A stretch of DNA of 10,650 nt. It comes from RYN-433 sp036558265 (GTDB taxonomy: Bacteria > Planctomycetota > Phycisphaerae > Tepidisphaerales > Tepidisphaeraceae). Below the pieces are notes generated by a model, which had not been told where the DNA came from, made no database searches, and worked only from the letters and a program-made list of their open reading frames with translations. Numbering within the stretch: position 1 is the stretch's first letter; each line of letters starts with the position of its first letter. Below are positions 3,983 through 10,579 of this stretch, in pieces. Position numbers and translations under genes: made by a program. The DNA lies in the NCBI GenBank assembly GCA_036558265.1, contig DATBFY010000074.1:1-10650 (forward strand), in the 5' to 3' direction.

Positions 3983-5965
3983 TCATCGAGCGACGCGCAC
4001 TCCGCCCGGCCGACGATGCCTCCGGCGCGCCAGCAGCGGCGCCGTTGAAGCTCCGATGAGGAGGGCTTCCGGTTCAGGCACGCCCGACGCGAGGAGGTTG
4101 GGCCCGAAGTTGCCGGGCAGGTTCGTATCAAAGACGTTCTCGGGGTACGCCAGCGGCTGGCCGCCCATGCCCAGGCCGCTATACGTGGCGTGGTCAATCG
4201 TGATCGTCCCCAAACCCGCGCCGGTGGTCAGACCGGTGGCATTTTTGACGAACCAGCCGCTCGGATCCATGCTGGCCAGCGTGTACGTCCCCGGCGGCAG
4301 TAGGAAAGGGGCCGGCAGGTCGTGATACCGGAAGACGTCGGAACCGCCGCCGGCAGGCGTGGTCGAAGCGTCCGAGGACTTGACCGTGGCGGACGTCAGG
4401 AGCGTGCGGCTGGCATCGGTCATGTAGATCCCCACGTCCCAGCCGGTCGCCGGGATGTCGTTCGCGCCGTGGTCGAAGACACCCAGCGCTCCGATCGACA
4501 GCGGCGAGCTGGTTGTGAACTGATACCCGACACTGGTGAATCCGCCACCGAACTGTTCGGCGGTCGCGCCCGCAAACGCGAACGCCGGAACGGGCGCCGC
4601 CCGCGCCGCGGACACTCCCAAGCCCGACCCCCAGGCAGCCGCCAAAACCGCCATCCCGCACCGATCGTAGGGCCGCCGGAGCGGACGGCGCCCGCTGCGG
4701 CCGCGGCGGCGATGCCGGCGCGACAGCGTGCGGGCACAGGCGACGAACGCCGCCGCCATCCAAAGTGAGGCGGGCTCTGGCGCCAAGGCCGCGCTTTGCG
4801 AGTCGAGCGGTAGGGCGCCGAACGTCCGATTGTAGTTCTGCGCCAACGTCACCAGGTCGTTGAAGTCGACCAGGCCATCACCGGTGAAATCGCCCATCGA
4901 CCAGGTCAGGTCGCCGGCGTTGTTATAATGCTGCGCGAGGGCCACCAGGTCGCTGAAGTCGGTCGTGCCGTCGGCGTTCGCGTCCCCGGCCGCCAAAATG
5001 CCCAGGTGTGCGCTGGCAGGGTTAAAGCTGTCGAACGCGCCCTTGCCCACGAACACGACGGGCGTCGCGTGCTGCCAATCGAACGCCCCCGCGAACGTCG
5101 GATCGTTCGGATCGAAGCTGAGCTGATAGAGGTTATTCCCCGCCTTCGCCTGCAGCAGCACATTCCCTGGCGCGTTCGGATCCGGGACGAGCTTGGCGCT
5201 AACCTCCAGGGGAGCGTCGTACGCGCTGCCGTTGTCGCTGGCGTCAGTACCGCTGTTGATGAGCGTCCGCGTGATGGTCGTCGGCCCCAACAGGTTTTCC
5301 GAGGCGGACGAGGGGCCGAACAGGTATCCCGCGCCGCTGCCGTTGGGCTGAATGTTCCAGACGTTTCCGGGCTGGCCGGCGGTCGTCGCACCCGTATTCC
5401 CGCCCCCGAGGTGAACGTAGACGCCGTTCGTTCCCCGGTTCTCCCCGAACAGGTCCGTGTCGTGATTGTCGCCTCCCTTTGCAGCCATGTAGGCCGCACC
5501 GCTCTGAAGGAATCCGATGCGAAGGTCGAATGAGGTGTGCAGGTTGGCGTCGTAGTTCTGGGACGGCGGAGTGGTGGCCCCGTTGTTCAGCGTCATGTCC
5601 CTGAGGTACAAGACGTCCGTCGGAGGGGTGACCGCTTGTGAGGTGCCGAGGAATACTTCTCCCGTGAAGTTAAAGCCCTCGGGCGGCGCGTCCCCCAGGA
5701 ATTGGTTGGTAAACTCGGCCAGTGTGTTGTTACCGGCAACGCTCGCCGCCGTCACCACCGCGGTTCCATTCATTTTCCGGTACACCTCCCAGGAATGACG
5801 GCCACCCAGCGCGAAGAACGCGTACGGATTCCCAAAAACCCCCGGCCCGGCCGTGGGTTGCAGGACCTGCGCACCGGCCGTGGCGGCCGCGCCCGATATC
5901 ACCCCGGCGGCAGCACAGATCGCAGACAAACCGAGTCCCATGAGAGAACGACAAGATCGTTTCAC
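3983..5965 (-). CDS. Tandem double PEP-CTERM protein with dockerin-type repeats
   Basis: One 660-residue frame that looks like two exported proteins end to end. Part one (1-430): a Sec signal ending near AAATAGAQ (about 32), a region of unknown fold (about 35-320), two dockerin type I repeats (GDANADGTTDFSDLVALAQ from 327 and GDFTGDGLVDFNDLVTLAQ from 358), then a PEP-CTERM tail with APEPASLW (395), a hydrophobic stretch and an Arg-rich end (415-431). Part two (about 438-660): a hydrophobic signal-like segment (MAVLAAAWGSGLGVSAARA), a beta-rich domain with GYQFTTSSPLSIGALGVFDH (480-499) typical of short PEP-CTERM proteins, and a second tail with VPEPEALL (629) and ARRRHRR. PEP-CTERM tails are processed by exosortases at the cell envelope. 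The start is GTG at 5965 with GGGAGGAG 6 bases upstream. No stop separates the halves; an internal start at 4654 is possible. Confidence 0.88.
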   Translation of the reverse strand: MKRSCRSLMGLGLSAICAAAGVISGAAATAGAQVLQPTAGPGVFGNPYAFFALGGRHSWEVYRKMNGTAVVTAASVAGNNTLAEFTNQFLGDAPPEGFNFTGEVFLGTSQAVTPPTDVLYLRDMTLNNGATTPPSQNYDANLHTSFDLRIGFLQSGAAYMAAKGGDNHDTDLFGENRGTNGVYVHLGGGNTGATTAGQPGNVWNIQPNGSGAGYLFGPSSASENLLGPTTITRTLINSGTDASDNGSAYDAPLEVSAKLVPDPNAPGNVLLQAKAGNNLYQLSFDPNDPTFAGAFDWQHATPVVFVGKGAFDSFNPASAHLGILAAGDANADGTTDFSDLVALAQHYNNAGDLTWSMGDFTGDGLVDFNDLVTLAQNYNRTFGALPLDSQSAALAPEPASLWMAAAFVACARTLSRRHRRRGRSGRRPLRRPYDRCGMAVLAAAWGSGLGVSAARAAPVPAFAFAGATAEQFGGGFTSVGYQFTTSSPLSIGALGVFDHGANDIPATGWDVGIYMTDASRTLLTSATVKSSDASTTPAGGGSDVFRYHDLPAPFLLPPGTYTLASMDPSGWFVKNATGLTTGAGLGTITIDHATYSGLGMGGQPLAYPENVFDTNLPGNFGPNLLASGVPEPEALLIGASTAPLLARRRHRRPGGVRVAR

Positions 5966-5971
5966 GGCTGA

Positions 5972-5979
5972 CTCCTCCC
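5972..5979 (-). promoter_or_regulatory. Strong ribosome binding site before a GTG start
   Basis: GGGAGGAG on the minus strand, 6 bases from the GTG at 5965. It supports the GTG over a later ATG (codon 9) and a long overlapping open frame further upstream. Confidence 0.75.
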
Positions 5980-6011
5980 TGGAAATTGAGAAATGATCGG
6001 GCGCGAAACAG

Positions 6012-6052
6012 AACTGCCGCCCGGGAGACTGTTCGCAACGAATACGGCAGTT
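6012..6052 (-). repeat. Nested inverted repeat in the PEP-CTERM leader
   Basis: AACTGCCG (6012-6019) and CGGCAGTT (6045-6052) are perfect 8-base complements. Inside them TTCG and CGAA (6032-6035, 6039-6042) form a small second stem. The element ends about 47 bases before the GTG start, so if transcribed it would be a leader hairpin. No T-run follows it. Confidence 0.5.
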
Positions 6053-6293
6053 TCTGAAGAACGGCCCGGACTGGCTCCGGCGCCCAGACGGACGCGAGCA
6101 ATTTCAGTACCGCGGACATTTCTCACGGCGACGCGCGGCGAGCGCTTGCCCCATAATCACGATGTTCTATAGCTGCGCGACAGCTACGAATTCGCACCGG
6201 GCCAAGCGACCATGACATGATGAGTGGGTTAAACCGCGACAGAATGGCATTATGCCCGGGGCAAAACCGACGCCGCATTCGGTGGTCGCCACC

Positions 6294-6328
6294 CCGAGCC
6301 ACCCCCCCTGTCACCGCTCGCGCTCGCC
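6294..6328. repeat. 3'-flank repeat shared with the decayed redox copy
   Basis: It matches 2731-2765 at about 31 of 35 positions, in direct orientation. It extends past the end of the intact redox gene into non-coding DNA, showing that duplication took place at the DNA level. Confidence 0.65.
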
Positions 6329-6332
6329 AAGG

Positions 6333-6902
6333 TCATTGATCGCCCTGGTGTACCGCCGCGCCCGTTGGCACGTGCCGCAGCACGACCATCCAGTCCGGGT
6401 TATCCCCCTGGTGCCGGAACCGGTGTGACCAGACGATCTCCCCGCCGTGCACGAGAAACGCGCCGGGCATGATCCACGGGTCGCCGATCGGCTTGCCGAC
6501 AAAGTTCCCCTTCGACATCGCCCGGAAACCGCAGGTCCAGACCCGCACCCCCACCAGTTGGTTCAGGGTCGCCTTGCGCAGCCCCAGGGCCGTGTAAAAC
6601 CGCTTCGCCGGGTCGGCCACCGCCCGGGCCTCGGGCCAATACTCCGCGAAAAAGCTCCGCCCCTCGTCCACGCTCGTGTGGCAGAAGAAGAGGATCGGCG
6701 GATAGTCCGGATGATCGGCCGAGATCCGCCTCAGGTCTCGCACCGTCTCCCGGCAGAACATGCACCCGAAATGACGCAGGAAGACCAGCAGCGTCGCCCG
6801 GTCACCCATTTGGTCCCCGAGCGTACCCCCGGCGTCCCCGCCGTGCAGGTTCAAACCGTCCACCGGGGTCCCGAGAATGTCGTTGGCGATCACGTGCGGC
6901 AT
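6333..6902 (-). CDS. AhpC/TSA (SelL/PRXL2-like) thioredoxin-fold protein
   Basis: A 189-residue cytoplasmic thioredoxin-fold protein of the peroxiredoxin-like group that includes SelL and FAM213. The active region is LLVFLRHFGCMFCRETVRDL (38-57) with Cys47 and Cys50 as a CxxC pair, following a short N-terminal strand part. DHPDYPPILFF, EGRSFFAEYWPEARAVADP (about 63-99) and LRKATLNQLVGVRVWTC follow, then GDPWIMPGAFLV (about 140-151) and IVWSHRFRHQGDNPDW, the final strand-helix region. The role is probably peroxide or thiol reduction; the substrate is unknown. The start at 6902 fits the family's N-terminus; only a weak GAGAG site precedes it. It diverges from plsY over 79 bases. Its stop (TGA at 6335-6333) comes 22 bases before a TGA shared with the decayed copy in another frame, so its last residues may have changed by frameshift. 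Confidence 0.88.
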   Translation of the reverse strand: MPHVIANDILGTPVDGLNLHGGDAGGTLGDQMGDRATLLVFLRHFGCMFCRETVRDLRRISADHPDYPPILFFCHTSVDEGRSFFAEYWPEARAVADPAKRFYTALGLRKATLNQLVGVRVWTCGFRAMSKGNFVGKPIGDPWIMPGAFLVHGGEIVWSHRFRHQGDNPDWMVVLRHVPTGAAVHQGDQ

Positions 6903-6940
6903 GAGAACGCTCTCTCGTCAACATCCTAGCACGCCGCGCT

Positions 6941-6974
6941 GGTTTTTTCTAAAGCCCACAATCGGGTAAAAACC
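6941..6974. promoter_or_regulatory. Perfect dyad in the divergent redox-gene/plsY intergenic region
   Basis: GGTTTTT (6941-6947) and AAAAACC (6968-6974) are exact complements, with CCC (6955-6957) and GGG (6964-6966) inside. The dyad ends 7 bases before the plsY ATG. It could be an operator serving both genes or a hairpin at the plsY ribosome site. The region is AT-rich against its GC-rich surroundings, as expected of promoters. Confidence 0.45.
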
Positions 6975-6981
6975 ACCCCGG

Positions 6982-7647
6982 ATGACCCCCGCGCAGCAGT
7001 TGCTCGCCCTCTGCCCTTTGGCATATCTGGCCGGTTCCGTGCCGTTCGGACTGATCGTCGGCCTGGCGAAAGGCATCGACCCCCGCAAGGCCGGGAGCGG
7101 CAACATCGGCGCGACCAACCTGGGGCGACTGCTCGGCGGGCGCTACTTCGCAATCGTATTCACACTCGATTTTCTCAAAGGATTGCTGCCCACGCTGGCG
7201 GCGTCGTGGGTGGTTCGGGGTTATTCGGGGCCGCCCGGTTCCACCCTCTACCTCCTCTGGTTATTCGTGGGGTTTTGCGCGATTTTGGGGCACATGTTCA
7301 GCATTTTCCTGAAATTCAAGGGCGGCAAGGGCGTCGCCACCAGCGCCGGCGTGATGCTCGGGGTTTTTCCGGATTACACGCTGGCGGCGGCGGTCGTGCT
7401 GGGGATCTGGGTGGTCTGTTTCGCGGTCACCCGGATTGTCAGCGTCTCCTCGATGCTGGGGGCGGTCGCGTTCCCGTTCGTCTACAGCGGCGTGTCGCTT
7501 GTGCGGGATCGGCCGCTGCTGGGCGAACGCTGGCCATTGCTGGCATTCGCCGTGCTGGTGGCGGTGATGGTGGTCTGGAAGCACCGGGCCAACATCGCCC
7601 GCTTGCGCGCGGGGACCGAGCACCGCTTCGTCAAAAAGGCCGCATAG
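6982..7647 (+). CDS. plsY: Glycerol-3-phosphate acyltransferase PlsY
   Basis: Integral membrane enzyme that moves the acyl group from acyl-phosphate to glycerol-3-phosphate, giving lysophosphatidic acid, the first step of phospholipid synthesis in most bacteria. The 221 residues are near the family norm of about 200-220. The three conserved loops are visible: GSGNIGATN (38-46), HMFSIFLKFKGGKGVAT (104-120) and VWKHRANIARLRAGTE (198-213), along with DFLKG (63-67) and the N-terminal LAYLAGSVPFG. Several hydrophobic segments (about 7-27, 54-75, 89-108, 133-165, 184-198) agree with the known multi-pass topology. The ATG at 6982 places the first helix correctly, although the ribosome site is weak. 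The thioredoxin-like gene starts 13 bases downstream, suggesting one transcript. Confidence 0.96.
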   Translation: MTPAQQLLALCPLAYLAGSVPFGLIVGLAKGIDPRKAGSGNIGATNLGRLLGGRYFAIVFTLDFLKGLLPTLAASWVVRGYSGPPGSTLYLLWLFVGFCAILGHMFSIFLKFKGGKGVATSAGVMLGVFPDYTLAAAVVLGIWVVCFAVTRIVSVSSMLGAVAFPFVYSGVSLVRDRPLLGERWPLLAFAVLVAVMVVWKHRANIARLRAGTEHRFVKKAA

Positions 7648-7660
7648 AATCGGTCGATCG

Positions 7661-8092
7661 ATGAAACCCGCCTTCAAACCCGTTCTGGTCGTTCTGGGGA
7701 TGGTTGCGCTCATGGCCGCGTTTACGCTGATCCGGCACGCGACCGAGCCGAACGACGCCGTTCCGTGGCGCAAAGACCTCCAAACCGCAAAGCAGGAGGG
7801 CGCCGCCGCGCATAAACCGGTCTTCGCCTACTTCACCGCCCCCTGGTGCGGCTATTGCCAGGACATGCACCGCCAGACCTGGCCTGATCCTCGGGTGGCG
7901 GATGCGCTGAAGGACTTCGTCCCGGTGAAGATCGACGTGGATGCGTTTCCGGATGTGGCCAGGCAATTCCAGGTGCAGGGGATTCCGCGGATGCAGTTGA
8001 TCCAGGCGGACGGTAGCGCGGGGCCGGCGCGCGTGGGATTCACCACGGCCGATGAATTAATCCGATGGTTGCGTGGCCGGGGAAATGAATGA
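7661..8092 (+). CDS. Membrane-anchored thioredoxin-like protein
   Basis: A 143-residue protein with one N-terminal membrane anchor (about residues 7-24, PVLVVLGMVALMAAFTLI) and a thioredoxin-fold domain facing the periplasm. The active site is TAPWCGYCQDM (59-69; Cys63, Cys66), followed by VPVKIDVDAFP (87-97) and the cis-proline loop QGIPRMQLI (106-114; Pro109). The WCGYC centre and the preceding HKPVFAYF resemble the Thioredoxin_7/DsbD-gamma group, which passes electrons to or from exported proteins. Substrate and partner are unknown. It follows plsY by 13 bases with no good ribosome site, so coupling is possible. The sequence does not explain the pairing with plsY functionally. Confidence 0.9.
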   Translation: MKPAFKPVLVVLGMVALMAAFTLIRHATEPNDAVPWRKDLQTAKQEGAAAHKPVFAYFTAPWCGYCQDMHRQTWPDPRVADALKDFVPVKIDVDAFPDVARQFQVQGIPRMQLIQADGSAGPARVGFTTADELIRWLRGRGNE

Positions 8093-8255
8093 ACAATGCG
8101 TGGGTGATCTGCCGATGAGGCGATTATCGGACGCAGGCAACCCGGCGGGAATGGACTTTTTGACCGCATCTCTAAGCCTCACGGGCAATTGCGACGATCC
8201 AGCACGCGGAACGCGGCGCGCGACTGGTGCGCCGATCCGCAGTTGTTAGAGTTGT

Positions 8256-8296
8256 CGAGCCTGCCGCCGCGCCCGCCGCGCGCTGATGCAGGCTCG
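8256..8296. repeat. GC-rich inverted repeat upstream of the flippase
   Basis: CGAGCCTGC (8256-8264) and GCAGGCTCG (8288-8296) pair perfectly over 9 bases around a GC-rich 23-base loop. It ends 49 bases before the TTG start. No T-run follows, so it is a leader or attenuator candidate more than a terminator. An alternative ATG at 8286 would lie inside it. Confidence 0.6.
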
Positions 8297-8330
8297 CGCG
8301 CGGGCGGCGCGGCCACGCACGCCAGCCAGT

Positions 8331-8335
8331 AGGAG
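8331..8335 (+). promoter_or_regulatory. Ribosome binding site before a TTG start
   Basis: AGGAG, 10 bases before TTG at 8346. It favours TTG over the ATG at 8286, which has no such site. Confidence 0.6.
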
Positions 8336-8345
8336 TAACAGGCCT

Positions 8346-9971
8346 TTGTCTCAGCCGGTCCTCCAGTACGCCACCCCGGGCGCTGACGAGGCTGCGCCCT
8401 CCCCGGAGCCGCCGCGCGACAACCTCGCGCGCCGCACCGCCCACGGGTTCCTCTGGCTGATGGCCCAGACGATCGGATCGAAGATCGTCGGGATGGCGGG
8501 GCAGGTGGTGCTCGCCTGGCTGCTGGTGCCGGCGGACCTGGGGCTGTGGGGCACGGCGTCGATCGTGATGGGGTTCTCGGGGCTGATCCAGCAAGCGGGC
8601 ATCCGCGAGACGCTGATCCATCGCCAGCGCACGTATCACCTCTGGGCCAACACGGCGTTCTGGATGAGCGCGAGCCTGGGCTTGCTCGGCGCCGCCCTGA
8701 CCGCCCTGGCGGCGTGGCCGGCGGCGATGTTCTTCCACGAACCGCGGCTCTTCTGGATGCTGATGTTCCTGGCGGCGACCGCGCCGATCATGTCGCTCGA
8801 CCAGGTCGCCGAGGCCAAGCTTCAGAACCAGCTTCGCTTTGGCCTGCTGGCGGCGGTGAACTGGGGCGTCGCGGTGGCGCAGCTCGGGCTGACGATCCTG
8901 TTCGCGGTGATCATTCCGGCGCCGTACAAGGCGTACAGCTTCGTGCTGCCTCGCCCGGTGATCGCGCTGTCGCGCCTGACGATCCTGTGGAACGCGGGGC
9001 GGCCGCCGATCCGATGGAACCTGCACGTCAGCCGCTGGAAGTACCTGCTCAGCGACAGCGCCACGCTCTTCACGTCGAACCTGTTCCTGATGCTGCAGTG
9101 GCAGGGGGATTACATCGTCCTGGGGCGTGTTTACGCCGACAAGTCGATCCTGGGCGTCTACTTCCTGGCGTTCAACCTGTCGATCCAGACGATGCAGCTC
9201 TTTACGGGAAATCTGACGGGTGTGCTGTTCCCCGCGCTCTCGAAGCTGCAGGGGGACCCGCAGCGACAGATCCGCGCGTTCCTCGACGCCACGCGTTTGC
9301 TCGCGCTGGTGGCCGTGCCGCTCTGCCTGTTGCAGATGGGCGTGGCGGATCCGGGCGTGCGCTTGTTCTTCCAGGACGCCAAGTGGCAGGATGCGATCCC
9401 GGTGCTGCAGGCGCTTTCGATCGGGATGGCGTTCCGCGTGGTCGCCTCGCCTGGCGGCAGCCTGATCCAGGCGCAGGGACGGTTCCGCGTGATCCTGATC
9501 ACGAACGTGATCAACGCGATCGTGTTCCTCGGCCTGGTGACCGCCGGCGCCCTGGCGGGCAACGTACACGCGGCGAGCCGCTGGCTGCACCCCGCGACCA
9601 CCGTCGGCATCGCCGTGGCGATCTACTTCGCCCTGATCGGGCCGATCTTTTTGTACATCGCCATCCGCCCGAGCGGTGGGACGTGGGGCGACATCTGGCG
9701 CGTGTACGCCGCGCCGATGCTCACGAGCGTGGTGGCGGTGGCGGTCGCGATGTACGCGGGGTCGCTCGTGCCGGTCGATCGAATCCGCGGCCACCGGTGG
9801 GGGCAGGCGGTGCGGCTGACCGTGATCCTGACCTGGTTCGTGGCCAGCTACATTCCGCTGATCCGGCTGACGGCGCCCGACGCCTGGCGGTCACTGATCC
9901 GTCGGGTGGCGACGCTGTACCGGGGGCGTGCGACGGAGAGCGAGCCGGCGGCGACTGCGGCGGCGGCGTGA
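8346..9971 (+). CDS. Polysaccharide/oligosaccharide flippase, Wzx (MOP superfamily)
   Basis: A 541-residue multi-pass membrane protein that should move lipid-linked sugar repeat units across the inner membrane for exopolysaccharide or O-antigen export. The family N-terminus is visible: ARRTAHGFLWLMAQTIGSKI, then VLAWLLVPADLGLWGTASIV, FSGLIQQAGIRETLIHR and the LDQVAEAKLQNQLRFGLLA loop, a layout typical of the WzxC-like branch. Further on are WKYLLSDSATLFTSNL, QGDYIVLGR and the FNLSIQTMQLFTGNLTGVLF helix. At least a dozen hydrophobic segments follow one another to about residue 515; the tail is Ala-rich. A TTG start with AGGAG is chosen; the frame is open to an ATG at 8286, 20 codons earlier, that would add an Arg-rich stretch. 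No glycosyltransferase lies within the window, so the pathway cannot be named. The 3' end meets a convergent gene after 17 bases. Confidence 0.9.
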   Translation: MSQPVLQYATPGADEAAPSPEPPRDNLARRTAHGFLWLMAQTIGSKIVGMAGQVVLAWLLVPADLGLWGTASIVMGFSGLIQQAGIRETLIHRQRTYHLWANTAFWMSASLGLLGAALTALAAWPAAMFFHEPRLFWMLMFLAATAPIMSLDQVAEAKLQNQLRFGLLAAVNWGVAVAQLGLTILFAVIIPAPYKAYSFVLPRPVIALSRLTILWNAGRPPIRWNLHVSRWKYLLSDSATLFTSNLFLMLQWQGDYIVLGRVYADKSILGVYFLAFNLSIQTMQLFTGNLTGVLFPALSKLQGDPQRQIRAFLDATRLLALVAVPLCLLQMGVADPGVRLFFQDAKWQDAIPVLQALSIGMAFRVVASPGGSLIQAQGRFRVILITNVINAIVFLGLVTAGALAGNVHAASRWLHPATTVGIAVAIYFALIGPIFLYIAIRPSGGTWGDIWRVYAAPMLTSVVAVAVAMYAGSLVPVDRIRGHRWGQAVRLTVILTWFVASYIPLIRLTAPDAWRSLIRRVATLYRGRATESEPAATAAAA

Positions 9972-9988
9972 GGGGAGGGGGGATGTGA

Positions 9989-10579
9989 TCACCGAGGGTG
10001 ACCCTGCTTAATGGCCGATTCCAGCGTGTCGATCACGGCCTGGTCCTTGGTCGTCCACCAGAGCTGCTTGTGGTGGTGGAGCGTGCAGAGGATCGGGCGG
10101 TTGAGGAAGGCGAGCATGAAGTCGCTGCCCAGCAGCATCTCCAGGAGCCGCTGGGTGAAGTGCTGGAAGTGGTGGGACTCGTCGGGGGCGAACTCGATGG
10201 CGGCGGCGTTGTTGCGGCCTTCGAGCAGGCCCGGGTCGAGGTCGATGTGTTCGATCAGCGCGGGCATCCAGTCGCGGCTGCCGTAGGAGAGCTCGTAGGC
10301 CCAATGGCTCATGGGCATGGCCCAGACGCGGCCGGGGAAGTGCTGCTGCCAGGTCTTGGTGAGGAGGTCGGCGAGGTTTTCCTCGTGAGGGGCGGGAACC
10401 TGTCGGGCGAGCTGTCGGGCGGCGGGGCGGATCGAGGGGTCTTCCGGGCCGATCCAGCCCAGGTGGCGCACGCCGGCGGGGTCGGCGAATCCGAACGCGC
10501 CGCTGTTGTAGTAGTTGCACTTGAGCTTCTGCTGGCGCATCTGCTCGGTGACGATGTCGTAGTCGATGATCCAGGGCAT
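9989..10579 (-). CDS. Conserved hypothetical protein of planctomycete type
   Basis: A 196-residue soluble protein with no signal peptide or membrane helix. I do not recognise a named domain; the opening (MPWIIDYDIVTEQMRQQ, then CNYYNSGAFGF and GWIGPEDPSIRP) resembles conserved planctomycete proteins of unknown function, from memory. The C-terminal half is rich in His, Trp and Phe: MSHWAYELSYG (about 90-100), ESHHFQHFTQRLLEMLLGSD (133-152), then LHHHKQLWWTTKD (167-179). The clustered histidines could bind a metal, but no known motif is complete. The ATG at 10579 has GGGAG about 11 bases upstream, and TATCAT (10637-10632, minus) is a possible -10. It is convergent with the flippase gene, 17 bases apart, with no terminator between. 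Confidence 0.82.
   Translation of the reverse strand: MPWIIDYDIVTEQMRQQKLKCNYYNSGAFGFADPAGVRHLGWIGPEDPSIRPAARQLARQVPAPHEENLADLLTKTWQQHFPGRVWAMPMSHWAYELSYGSRDWMPALIEHIDLDPGLLEGRNNAAAIEFAPDESHHFQHFTQRLLEMLLGSDFMLAFLNRPILCTLHHHKQLWWTTKDQAVIDTLESAIKQGHPR

Larger units (their letters stand above)
5966..6310. other. Non-coding leader region upstream of the PEP-CTERM gene
   Basis: I see no convincing gene here. It lies between the minus-strand PEP-CTERM gene and the 3' end of the redox gene, so it should hold the promoter of the former. It contains a nested inverted repeat at 6012-6052, a small perfect dyad TAGCTG, five bases, CAGCTA at 6170-6186, and the extension of the redox-gene repeat at 6294-6328. 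No clear -35/-10 pair stands out. Two open frames (5730-6119 and 6123-6314, minus) lack family resemblance and ribosome sites. Confidence 0.55.
8093..8345. other. Intergenic region before the flippase gene
   Basis: About 250 bases without a supported gene. It holds CCGAT and ATCGG (8112-8116, 8126-8130) as a short dyad, a T5 run at 8157-8161 that is not directly behind a strong stem, and the larger inverted repeat at 8256-8296. A terminator for the plsY unit and a promoter for the flippase would be expected here, but neither is clear. Confidence 0.5.

Noticed and set aside
3141..4325. 394-codon plus-strand frame opposite the SGNH and PEP-CTERM genes
   Set aside because: It has no motifs or hydrophobic segments, and the minus strand carries catalytic blocks and sorting signals.
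5730..6119. 129-codon minus-strand frame across the PEP-CTERM start
   Set aside because: It overlaps a better-supported gene and its strong ribosome site and has no family features.
6123..6314. 63-codon minus-strand frame in the leader region
   Set aside because: No ribosome site, no recognisable motif, and it overlaps the redox-gene 3' repeat.
8110..8160. Possible c-di-GMP-I (GEMM) riboswitch, because of GGACGCAGGCAACCCGG
   Set aside because: Only a loose likeness to the GGACGCAAAGCC segment; the second helix and the receptor-like end are missing.
8172..9794. Long open frame of 540 codons on the minus strand
   Set aside because: It lies opposite the flippase gene, its product is extremely rich in Arg, His, Asp and Gln with no domain, and the opposite strand encodes a clear membrane-protein family.
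8546..9988. 480-codon plus-strand frame overlapping the flippase
   Set aside because: Low-complexity Gly/Ala/Arg/Asp product in a shifted frame; an artefact of high GC.
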